Shown: piece after piece, positions 25,301-29,234 of the stretch
Position numbering within the stretch: the stretch's first letter is position 1
How the letters are laid out: each line of letters begins with the position of its first letter
Assembly (NCBI GenBank): GCA_942492835.1
Contig: OW818645.1
Span: 1,860,001-1,924,000 of the forward strand
Direction: 5' to 3'
DNA from: GWB2-37-7 sp942492835
GTDB lineage: Bacteria > Bacillota > Clostridia > Lutisporales > Lutisporaceae
Length of the DNA: 64,000 nt
Notes under the pieces: generated by a model
Told to the model about the DNA's origin: nothing
Databases searched by the model: none
What the model saw: only the letters and a program-made list of their open reading frames with translations
Made by a program: the position numbers and the translations under genes

Positions 25301-28300
25301 ACTCATATTGTGAAATATTTAACTTGTCAATTTTTATATCTACTTTTCTATCAAACTCATTGTGATAAATCAGCATAGTATCAAAAATTGGATTCCTGCC
25401 GATTTCTGCTTTGTAACCGATGCTTTCTACTATCTTGTCAAATGGGTATTCATGCTTGTTGTATGCTTGTGCAATTATATTTTTTTGTGATTGTAAAAAA
25501 GCTTTGATGCTTATTTCTTTATTTATCTTGCTTCTTATGGGCAGGTAGTTTATAAAAGCACCCATTACACAGCTTAGATCACTGTGGTTTCTATTTGAAA
25601 CCAATGAACCTACGATAATATCCTCCTGTCCAGAATACTTACTGAGCAGCATATTATAACAGGATAGCAGCAGCATATTCATTGTAATATTTTCTTTTTG
25701 AGCTATTTTCTTTAGCTTTTCTACAATACTGTTTTCTATCTCAAAATAAACGGTATCTCCAGCGTAGCTTATATTCTCTTTTCTTTCATAGTCTAATGGC
25801 ATAGCTAGTAAGGGTATTTCTCCCTTTAATAAGTCTAGCCAGTATTGGCCCTGCTGCTCTATTTTTTCTTTGTTTTCAGGCTTATTCTGCCATGTAACAT
25901 AATCCTTATATTGTAATCGAAACCCCGTAAGTGTTTTCTTCTGGTACAGCTCAACAAATTCATTAACTAATATGGCTATAGATGCACCGTCTGAAATAAT
26001 ATGGTGCATATCATACATTAAAATGTACTTGTCAGGTTTCACCTTTACAAGCTGTACTCTTAGAAGCGGTGCACAGCTTAAATCAAAGGGTTTGATAAAG
26101 CTTTTGATCTCTGCATCTATTTCTTCTTCCGCCCCATCCTTATAGGCTACTTCAAAATCAACTTCCTCATGTACTACTTGAACAACCTCTATTCCTTCCC
26201 ATTTAAAGGATGTTCTTAGCGCTTCATGCCGCTTCACTATTTCTGCCATTGCAGACTTTAGCTGTTCCACCTCCAGCTCACCTTCCATAACCAACACGCC
26301 GGGCATGTTATAGCTTATGGTGTTAGGTTCCATTTGCTGAATAACATACATACGTCTTTGAGCTGAAGAAATCTCATAATAGTCTCTCTTTTCTGCAGCT
26401 TCAATATTAAAATACTGACTCTCTCCCAAGTCCTCTATATACTCTGACAGCCCCTTGATTGTAGGTGTCTTGAATATCTCCTTCAAAGATACTTCCACAT
26501 TCATTGTCTTATGTATCTTTCCAATTAGACTTACTGCATTTAGTGATTGTCCACCTAATTCAAAAAAGCTGTCATTTATGCCTACTTTCTCTATTCCTAA
26601 TACTTCCTGCCACATTCCAACCAGCTTTTCTTCTATCTCATTTCTAGGTGCTTCATATAGCTTTTCAGATGCAACTGTTTCCTTTACTTCCTTTAAAGCT
26701 GCTCTATCTATCTTACCAGTACCTGTAAGCGGTAGCTTGTCTAATCGGGTAAAATATGCAGGTATCATATAATCTGGCAATTCTTTTGAGATAAATTCTC
26801 TTAAATCTGATACGCTTAGCTCTCCATCAGATGCAAAATATCCGCATATGTATTTATTGCCTTTGCTGTCTTCTTTTCCAATGACTGCCGCTTCTTTTAC
26901 TGCTTCATGCTTTAGAAGGCAGTTCTCTATTTCCTCCAATTCAACTCTATAGCCTCTAATTTTTATCTGAAAATCATTTCTGCCAAGATATTCAATTACG
27001 CCGTCCTCTGTAAGACGTCCCATGTCGCCTGTCCTATATATTCGTCCAAATTCAGGATGACTTTCAAATGCTTTTTCCGTTTTTGTCTCGTCCTTCCAAT
27101 ATCCCAAAGCTAAATAATCACTGGCTATAACGATTTCACCAGCACTAAGTACTGCTGCCTCTTTATTCCTTTTGTTCAGCACATACATCTTTATGTCACT
27201 TATGGGCTCTCCAAGATTTATTCCTGCGAAAGCTTCTACACTTGCTATAATTTGTGTTGAGTTAAAGGAGGATTCTGACTGTCCATATAAATTTACCAAT
27301 GCCGCATGTTCAGATAGCTTTCTAAACTTAGCAACGTCCTGTTCAAGAACACTTTCTCCACCAAGCACAATATATCTAAGTGAGTTGAGCTTTTCTTCTC
27401 CGTCCAGTGAGCTTACAAAAAAGCGATATAGGGTAGGCACTGAATGCCAAATGCTTATTTGTTCCTCTGCTAGCCATTTGTACAGCTCTTCAATATTTAT
27501 TTGTCGGCGTATATTTAATGGATAAAGTGTCGCACCGCTTAGAAGACTGCTGTATATATCCATAACTGCCGCGTCATGACCAAAGGCAGAGAATAGAGTC
27601 ATCTTGTCCTTTTGTGTTATATCGAATCTTTGTATATAATTTTTAATAAAGTGAAGCACGTTTTTGTGGCTTTGCATGACACCCTTTGGTGTTCCTGTTG
27701 AGCCTGATGTATATAAAAGATAGGCGATTCTATCCGCCTTTTCTTCTCTTTCTATTTCAATATCCAAGGCAGCATTGCAATTATCATCAATGTTTAAAAT
27801 TCTCATTGCACCGCTTGTCTTAGATGCCAATTTTTGTGCCAGCTCATAATTAACATTGTTTGTTACTATAAGCTCCGCTTCCGAATTTTCAAGCATATAT
27901 ATCAGCCTTTTTTCTGGATATGAGGGATCACAGGGTACATAAATCTTGCAAGCCTTTAAGGCACCGATTGTTCCCACAATCATATCTATTCCATGCTCAA
28001 ATAATAAAGCAACCTTTTGATTTTCTGCTTGTTCATATGCCTTATACTTCTTTATTTGTTTTATATCTTTTTTAATAGCTTCGTTGACTGTTGTCTTAAT
28101 CCCACACATAGGGCAGTCAGGATTATGGGTTATTTCAAGCTCTTCGAGGAAATTTCCCCGCCAGCCTTCATCCCAGCTAAATCCCTGCTGCTCACATATA
28201 TCTCTAAAATGATTGCTAAAAGGATAGGTAATCGTTAAATGACCTACCGTATTAACAATTTCTTTGTTTCCACGCTGATTAAATAGGAAATATTTATTAT

Positions 28301-29129
28301 ATGCCACGTCTGGAAGTCCCAGAATAATTTTTATTGCCTCATTGCATGCAAAGCCTGTGCTTAGGAAAAGAGAGGGTGAGGCAACAGAATTTGGTATCTT
28401 TTTATAATTCATATTATACTTTTCAATTTCTTCAATTTCCTTTAGCTTTTCTATATCATATAGGCAGTGAAAGCAGGGTGTCTTTGGAGTATGAAATATA
28501 GCCACATATGCGTTTAAATCAATCATAGAAGAGATAATATGGGGGATTTGCTTCTGCACGGCACATTTTGACAAAACAAATTTAGTTTCTAAATGATCCA
28601 CATTATCAAATATGATAGCAGAGTCTCCAACCAATTCATCTACATTGTCCTTTGTAATTCTTTCTGAACGTGTAATTATATTAACATTAGGATTTAGCTT
28701 GTTTATGCTCAGCTGTGCTGATTCTACCTTTAACATTCCGATTCTTGACTCATCATGCAAGCATTGACGGTTTAAATTTGACAGCTCTACCACATCATCA
28801 TCGCAAACAATGATATTACCTATACCACATAATGACAACTGCATAATGAGCGGAGAGCCTGAGCCGCCTGCCCCTGCAACAAAAACAGTTGTGTTCTTCA
28901 ATCTTTCTTGTCCGTCAATATCCCAGCCTTCAATCAACATTTGTCTTTTATATCTTATTATCTCGTTCTCTGTAAGTTGATGTAATGGATCACATTTCTC
29001 CAATATTTTATATGCAACCTGATTGGAATATCGATTTAATTCCTCATAGGTTAATGTCTTCTGATTTGTCTTTATTGCTACCTTCTCTGGGCTTTTTTTT
29101 ACTTGTTCCAAAAAAGCTTTTATCAGCAT
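7386..29129 (-). CDS. Giant hybrid NRPS/PKS: A(E1-like)-T-C-FkbH-T-KS-T-(C-A-T)x4-TE
   Basis: One open frame of 7,247 residues. Module 1: adenylation domain interrupted by an E1/ThiF-like domain (~46-350), carrier Ser862. Module 2: C (HHIISDG, His ~1042), FkbH-like HAD domain (D1562xD1564), carrier Ser2025. Module 3: ketosynthase (Cys2259, EAHGTGT, NIGHLE), a trans-AT-type post-KS region, carrier Ser2744. Modules 4-7: C-A-T repeats with C-domain His at ~2930, 3971, 5014 and 6046 and carriers at ~3790, 4828, 5867 and 6911. Thioesterase: GWSVGG Ser7045, His7218. Pocket codes read by eye: A4 D-L-T-K-V-G-H-V-G (Asp), A5 D-I-L-Q-M-G-M-I-W (Gly-like), A6 D-G-E-S-L-S-M-V-C (unassigned), A7 D-V-G-E-I-G-S-I-D (exact Orn). 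There is no epimerase and no cis AT. The start at ATG 29129 follows GGGAGGG by eight bases; the upstream in-frame ATG (29150) lacks a site. Confidence 0.95.
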   Translation of the reverse strand: MLIKAFLEQVKKSPEKVAIKTNQKTLTYEELNRYSNQVAYKILEKCDPLHQLTENEIIRYKRQMLIEGWDIDGQERLKNTTVFVAGAGGSGSPLIMQLSLCGIGNIIVCDDDVVELSNLNRQCLHDESRIGMLKVESAQLSINKLNPNVNIITRSERITKDNVDELVGDSAIIFDNVDHLETKFVLSKCAVQKQIPHIISSMIDLNAYVAIFHTPKTPCFHCLYDIEKLKEIEEIEKYNMNYKKIPNSVASPSLFLSTGFACNEAIKIILGLPDVAYNKYFLFNQRGNKEIVNTVGHLTITYPFSNHFRDICEQQGFSWDEGWRGNFLEELEITHNPDCPMCGIKTTVNEAIKKDIKQIKKYKAYEQAENQKVALLFEHGIDMIVGTIGALKACKIYVPCDPSYPEKRLIYMLENSEAELIVTNNVNYELAQKLASKTSGAMRILNIDDNCNAALDIEIEREEKADRIAYLLYTSGSTGTPKGVMQSHKNVLHFIKNYIQRFDITQKDKMTLFSAFGHDAAVMDIYSSLLSGATLYPLNIRRQINIEELYKWLAEEQISIWHSVPTLYRFFVSSLDGEEKLNSLRYIVLGGESVLEQDVAKFRKLSEHAALVNLYGQSESSFNSTQIIASVEAFAGINLGEPISDIKMYVLNKRNKEAAVLSAGEIVIASDYLALGYWKDETKTEKAFESHPEFGRIYRTGDMGRLTEDGVIEYLGRNDFQIKIRGYRVELEEIENCLLKHEAVKEAAVIGKEDSKGNKYICGYFASDGELSVSDLREFISKELPDYMIPAYFTRLDKLPLTGTGKIDRAALKEVKETVASEKLYEAPRNEIEEKLVGMWQEVLGIEKVGINDSFFELGGQSLNAVSLIGKIHKTMNVEVSLKEIFKTPTIKGLSEYIEDLGESQYFNIEAAEKRDYYEISSAQRRMYVIQQMEPNTISYNMPGVLVMEGELEVEQLKSAMAEIVKRHEALRTSFKWEGIEVVQVVHEEVDFEVAYKDGAEEEIDAEIKSFIKPFDLSCAPLLRVQLVKVKPDKYILMYDMHHIISDGASIAILVNEFVELYQKKTLTGFRLQYKDYVTWQNKPENKEKIEQQGQYWLDLLKGEIPLLAMPLDYERKENISYAGDTVYFEIENSIVEKLKKIAQKENITMNMLLLSCYNMLLSKYSGQEDIIVGSLVSNRNHSDLSCVMGAFINYLPIRSKINKEISIKAFLQSQKNIIAQAYNKHEYPFDKIVESIGYKAEIGRNPIFDTMLIYHNEFDRKVDIKIDKLNISQYEFSTPTATLDFKLDIYMDQGDILKCYMEYKTDLYKEETMIQLLKHYEIVLESVINESEAKISDIQIFSQQEQNEIENKRMGNITGVSEVTLTVAATFTEEPIEAYVKWWCEKNGVKIKTQFSPYNQVFQELLDAESMISQNTGINLLMLRFEDWIRGSKDNEQEQKQILENQYDKLIESIKSRSTHALTIIGYFPVANYLGLSEEITHIIEKLYKKMVDEIGSLEGISILDFTSTAVLYGIKETFDPVRDKTGHMPFSDAYYAAIGTMTARKICAIRRNPFKVIAVDCDNTLWSGICGEDGALSLKIEAPYVALQKLLIQKYEEGMLVVLCSKNNEADVWEVFEKNPDMLLKKEHLAGWKINWRTKSENVKQLAEEMNLGIDSFIFIDDNPTECLDMMRNNPQVLTLQIPENPQQIGQYLKHVWAFDKEKVTKEDKIRTKLYQVERQRKEIQSSNFTLDEFLKELKLKVYINDMKKEQISRVSQLTQRTNQFNLSTIRRTEEEIEALYNNHNTRCWTIEVEDKFGEYGLTGFAVLENRGECLFMDTFLLSCRVLGRGIEAAIIAELGSYCKKEGISRLEADYYKTKKNQMVADFLEKNNWQKTQEGSQYTKYELQVDNIEASIAHIECSFGKAYQRKSEEAVVSHIESYNTAQAEAVSALDEVIENNWQIDIENGEELLHSNYLLPLHYCTGQLLLELLANENKKNSIKHENYEAPRNPLEEKLVKQWEEILKTDGIGINDNFYDVGGNSFTLLTLHSKIDALYPGKIKATDLFNLTSIKKIAAFLEQKETDKDIDYAHTEERTARKKIAIIGIAAKLPLGQTIEEIYEGLKNGVDCINVMTDGRIKDIENFVRYASGNEEALEYLKEAECGFIGDIDKFDYSYFNISPKEASLMDPCQRLFLETAWEAIEDAGYGGNKIRGSRTGVFIGHNSLSSGMYSKLVTTVDESLYQMSIAGNVPMITASRISYLLDLRGPAILMDTACSSSLIAVYSACNAIKNNDCDMAIAGGIKLYLPSLEGMVNRMDKLGIVSTRNRTKAFDDNSDGTGFGEGISAIILKPLEKALEDRDNIYAVIDGGAMNQDGSSIGITAPNPEAQEDLLLRAWQNAGIAPENITYIEAHGTGTKLGDQIELESLSRAFRRYTDKKQFCAISSIKTNIGHLESAAGIAGLLKAVISLKYKELFPNIHFTIPRHEVDFIEEPYYVCTDHQAWQKNEAARLCGVSSFGLGGTNCHLVLEEAPYREYDAEPWGEMPQILALSAKTENSLKRLVDRYKAYFEAGIEGSLTDICYTANTGRGHYKYRLAIIAGTKLALEDKISRLASEKLAGDEYDGIYYSHDQLVEKNNAGLEQSLEIPLDELCQLYISGAEINWDELYNNSDTRRKVRLPAYQFEESRCWVTIPEGTVKRSIAMQGLELSINKQEKEVQLDGKNDKNYTQTEKLIGQILGEIMGFDKLNVNDNFYELGGDSLIAMNVVNVINQKLLTNVEVRDLLGTPAIYKFCDILDTTYLNKHTYEDGAERIKKVEKREYYPVSSAQKRVYILNMLESNSTFYNIPSAVMLPGSIDIQRFEKAFHTIIERHESLRTSFELLEGEPVQKIHDTVAFDISYMEDDESNAEAIIKAFIRPFDLSKAPLMRIGLLKISEDRHLLLFDIHHTIADGLSLNIIMKEYMQLYNGEELPAPALQYKDYAVWQSEYSSSEQVKNQKEFWLDTFSGELPILNMPTDYTRPAVQCYDGDFVRKTIPLEILDSLNKKAAETGTTLFMLLLAAYNVLLFKYTRQEDIIIGSPISGRRNVQLNSVIGMFANTIALRNRPVGNKTFKEFLQEVKKNALDSYDKQDFQFEDLVESLNIRRDMSHNPLFDVMLNFLYPEESTKEAEFSLYPFENRISKFDMTIHTAETKTGLELSLEYNIGLFKQKTAEQILKHYVNLIKNIVAFPDRQLNELDMLDEMEKNQVLEVFNDTNAIYPKEKTIHQLFEEQAERVPNKTAVVFEDKTLTYKELNQKANQLANRLRLDGVTTDSVVGIIAERSLEMVIGILGILKAGGAYLPIDPEYPVDRVNYMLEDSGAKLLLTYSYLIEEPLNNMQILLLDNEDLYTGNMGNLHNVNKSTDLVYVIYTSGTTGKPKGVMLEHKNLVNYVSWFIAKAEITEADKAMFVSSAAFDLGYTVLYSSILQGAELHIMSKDTYTYPEALIKYINDKDISYVKLTPSLYNMLCSSDSFIEGEVGESLRLIVLGGENINVADVESTYKLYNNIQIMNHYGPTEATVGTVACMIEREQLEAFKEKPVIGKPISNSKIYILDKYSKPTAIGVPGELCVAGAGLARGYLNNTSLTAEKFVSNPFIAGDRIYKTGDLASWLSDGSVEFMGRIDQQVKIRGYRVELGEIENQLMKHESVKESVVTAKTDQRGQYICAYIVAEKELGIVELREHLAKGLPDYMLPSYFIQLDKMPVTQNGKIDYKALPKPGSMIDTGVTYEAPRNEIEEKLAAIWQELLKVEQIGINDSFFELGGHSLKATSMLAKVHKATNVEVPLKEIFISPTIKAISEYIRKQKESVYETIEQAEAAEYYPASSAQKRLYTLQQIEADSTGYNTPTFFELEGEINKELLQNALKALINRHESIRTSLFMEDEAVVQKIHTEVPVEIAYFTAYNEQKIREIALNFVKPFKLNEAPLMRVGLIEVTPTRHILLIDIHHIISDGISVELLIKDFCRLYSGEALPKLRLQYKDYAVWQQNRLKAEVLRKQEAYWENEFTGEDELPVLNLPTDFKRPSIQSFAGNRIKIEASRALTEKLKKLSKDTGTTLYMQLLAGINILLSKYSGQEDIIIGTPIAGRTHGDLENIMGMFINTLAMRNHPEGRKTYREFLQEVKAKALKAYENQEYQFEELVDKVNVRRDMSRNPIFDVMLILQNMDMAEIKLQGLKLKPYLMENKISKLDITFTAEEKKEKLELTIEYCTSLFNKDTIERMARHYINIMEKVVDEPNVRLEEIMLTSEEEKKQLLLDFNWTKAEYPREKTINQLFEEQTALTPESIAVVFEESQLTYRELNEKSNQLARILRDKGVVKDSVVGIMVKRSIEMIVGIMGILKAGGAYMPIDTEYPQDRIQYMLEDSGASALLTQTSLLDRIEFVGEIIKLDDNNIYQGDNKNLAQINASNSLAYTIYTSGSTGKPKGVMIEHKSVVNFIKGIADTMKFREGESILCLTSISFDIFGLESLLPLAIGMKIVIADEDTQVNAIKLAKLIENKRIDTLQVTPSRMQMLLSSEEGRYSAGIPRSIMIGGEQLPETLLNDLRKITDSKIYNMYGPTETTIWSTVKDVTKGEKVTIGKPIFNTKIYILGANNSLQPIGVPGELCIAGEGLARGYMNNAELTMEKFGINPFDPDERIYRTGDLARWLPNGEIEYLGRIDYQVKIRGYRIELGEIENQLLKHSKIKEAIVIAKEDNSGNKNLCAYIAGEVGLNNKELREYLSTNLPEYMIPSYFIQLDKLPLTSNGKIDRKALPEPYGNINKGTEYIAPTNKTEEKLAEIWSEVLGIQKVGIYDNFFDLGGHSLKATSMVGKLQKKLNVEIPLREIFKTPTIKGLAEYIKQCGKNDFAVIQPVAESEYYELSPAQIRLYTMQLMDKDSTAYNIPGFMEIAGAVDRNKFEKVFKELINRYEALRTSFELSENGPVQKIHKEIDFAIQYEEVKEAKDIEAILRSFIRPFELAKAPLIRVALIKICAKDSKEEKHILAYDLHHIITDGTSLAILAEEFTSIYEGKELPKLSIQYKDYAKWQLNKQESGEQDKYEEYWLEQYKGELPMLNMPTDYPRPSIQSYEGDTYTFKLDQELLSQLKAFAAKTETTLFMVLLEILSVALSKYSGQEDIVIGTVSAGRLNEETQRLVGLFLNSIAIRCLPQKEKTVISYLQELKDNILSAYENQDYPIEALIRKLNIKKDISRNMVFDVMLILQNYERQNSQISAEQLAIKPYHLTNKASDYDMSLYAVENGKELVINIRYCTRLFKERTMEAFGKHFCKIACEIVSKPEQKLIGISMLEEKETEKVIYEFNNKEANYPKEKTLHQLFEEQVEKTPDNIAVVYEDKQLTYMELNIKANKLATYLKGHEIKENSIVGIITKKSIEMLIGILAILKAGGAYLPIDPAYPKERISYMLEDSQAGLLLIQEKLKEKIETAADKIILEDEVIYTGDGENLSKTSNANSLAYIIYTSGTTGKPKGIMTTHKNVIAYVNSFSNMFELTEKDTTLQQASISFDGFVEETYSMLACGGKIVIPRDEQVKEAKELKKVIDKNKVSILSCSPLILSEFNKLEHMESVHTFLSSSDTLKKEYYTNIIKTSKVYNMYGPSEATVCTTCYPCTGQEELMVSIGKPIANYRLYILDEKQQPQPVGIPGEIYISGEGISRGYINKQELTREKFLSNPFVDGEIMYRTGDIARWLDDGNIEFIGRTDHQVKIRGYRVEVGEIESMLLKHEAIREAVVLTREDEQKEKYLTAYITANRKMTVGEIREHLEEGLPEYMLPQYYIQLEKIPLTPNGKIDKSVLEEHHREIDTGIEYEAPRNEPEEKLAKLWQEVLRVEKIGINDNFFELGGHSLKATNVIGKINELFDVEVPLREMFIIPTIKGMAEYISTTEKKLYEEIAPVEYREYYPVSSIQKRIYIIQQFDEANISYNTPSIMIFEGSLDKERFEAAFRMLTKRHEAFRTSFEFEGEQIVQKIHDINCHIQYDEANESDMKEMIKEFIQPFDLSKAPLIRIKIVKTAVHRHILMLDAHHIILDGTSIEIMVDEFMRLYEGEALEPLRIQYKDYAVWQNEVMDKDILKKQEQYWLNMFEGELPVLNLPTDFPRSELQSSEGDIYSIVLEKELSNQLKELAINQGVTLFTLLLAIYNITLSKYSGQDDIVVGTVTAGRSKEEISQLVGVFLNNIAFRCKIDMELCFDTYLDALKGTVIDGYENQDYPIEELIDKLDLRKDMSRNTLFDVMIILQNFESRISHIKNNTFNVSMYPYSNMSSKCDMILSILEGTKGLVLNFGYCTKLFKKESIESFAHHFSSIVREIIENPSKQLKEIDILSDEKKQELLEVFNQTKADYPYDKVFQQMFEEQVEKTPDRIALVYEHEQMTYRQLNEKSNQLARQLREKGIKNDSIVGVMVDRSIDMIIPILAVLKAGGAYVPIDPEYPQDRMEYMLYDSDVHILLTQTEFAEKLQFKGETIDIKEQSVYVGDSSNLQIINKPEDLVYVIYTSGTTSKPKGVMVEHKNLINIADGWRRAYKLDENEINLLQMASMSFDVFAGDLSRALLNGGKMIICPSDVRLDPPSLYKLMKEHQINMFESTPALVIPLMEYIYDSRLDVSWLKLLILGSDSCPISDFRKLLEHFSKYMRILNSYGITEATIDSSYYETSIANIEGEGNVPIGKPMQNTRFYILDENMKPKAIGQYGELYIGGAGVARGYLNKPELTEERFISDPFMKGGRMYKTGDLVRWDSNGNVEFLGRLDNQVKIRGYRIELGEIESHLINHEAIKDAVVVPWREGSDKYLCAYIVTEEAEMQNEIRSYLAELMPDYMIPAYYMQIDSIPLTPNGKVDRKALPKPSGYKRLGHAYEAPITQTEKELVRIWETLLHTEGIGVLDNFFELGGHSLKATMLVGRLYKELGFELPLKEVFKTPTIRAMGNYIDKHNGKGEIHRDEDLVILKKAEGQGKNLFLIHDISGNVNGYREFCSSMKADINCWGIKAHIGTGYGPAWTEIEEIAAAYVEKIKTIQPEGPYYLGGWSVGGIIAFEMAKQLEQQRQQVDGIWLFDTESPSDKAIVEPIFSIENEMTFISSILSDNWLSESSKEIYTIDELWLEAANYIEKHGIAVERIIKLVPQYAKQIQAGTENVENNEIVKYVNMIRTISRAVFGYKPIAKIKAHVHLIKAKDSSWLEPLKWGTYAESYFELAEIEGDHFTIFSEPNVYELINTFEKVWKRDHVQKLK
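21590..22890 (-). other. Ketosynthase domain of the giant NRPS/PKS (trans-AT type)
   Basis: Residues ~2080-2513. The active-site DTACSSSL (Cys2259), EAHGTGT and NIGHLESAAG motifs are all intact, so condensation is possible. The domain ends with SFGLGGTNCH, and the next ~230 residues, finishing in an LPAYQFEESRCW segment, resemble the flanking region of AT-less ketosynthases. No acyltransferase, ketoreductase, dehydratase or enoylreductase lies between it and the following carrier. By family rule an AT acting in trans must load the carrier; none is in this window. Confidence 0.85.
23462..25050 (-). other. FkbH-like glyceryl-loading domain of the giant NRPS/PKS
   Basis: Residues ~1360-1890. 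The HAD subfamily IIIC signature AVDCDNTLWSGICGEDG is complete (nucleophile D1562), followed by VVLCSKNNEADV and FIFIDDNPTEC, and a GNAT-like C-terminal part (VSQLTQRTNQFNLST, LSCRVLGRGIE). FkbH enzymes take 1,3-bisphosphoglycerate, remove phosphate and load D-glyceryl onto a carrier for tetronate, methoxymalonyl or lactyl starter units. Here it replaces the A domain of a C-x-T module. The substrate of this copy is inferred from family. Confidence 0.88.
28080..28994 (-). other. E1/ThiF-like domain inserted in adenylation domain 1
   Basis: Residues ~46-350 are a complete ThiF/MoeB/HesA-type adenylating domain. It shows the YKRQMLIEGW lead-in, the nucleotide loop GAGGSGSP (86-93), DDDVVELSNLNRQ, and two Zn-binding pairs, C219-F-H-C222 and C339-P-M-C342. 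On its left is the A1 part of the adenylation domain (LTYEELNRYSNQVAYKILEKC). On its right the same domain resumes (KVALLFEHG, LKACKIYVPCDPSYP) and continues through YTSGSTGTPKGV, TGDM and GKIDR. The reading frame is unbroken, so this is a true insertion between A1 and A2. E1-like domains adenylate C-terminal carboxylates of sulfur-carrier proteins, ubiquitin-like proteins or peptides; the partner here is unknown. Confidence 0.9.
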
Positions 29130-29234
29130 GAATTTACCCTCCCTCTTCATAATGTTAAATATTTAAGATATAATTTGCAGCTATACAGTTTACACGCACT
29201 TCAATATTTTTGAGAATAACCTGTATAGGATTTA

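Noticed and set aside
7386..29129. The idea that the giant frame is an assembly artefact of several NRPS genes
   Set aside because: Domain order is regular, linkers between modules are intact and no in-frame start with a ribosome site stands at any module border; repeated C-A-T units still make the exact module number worth confirming with long reads.
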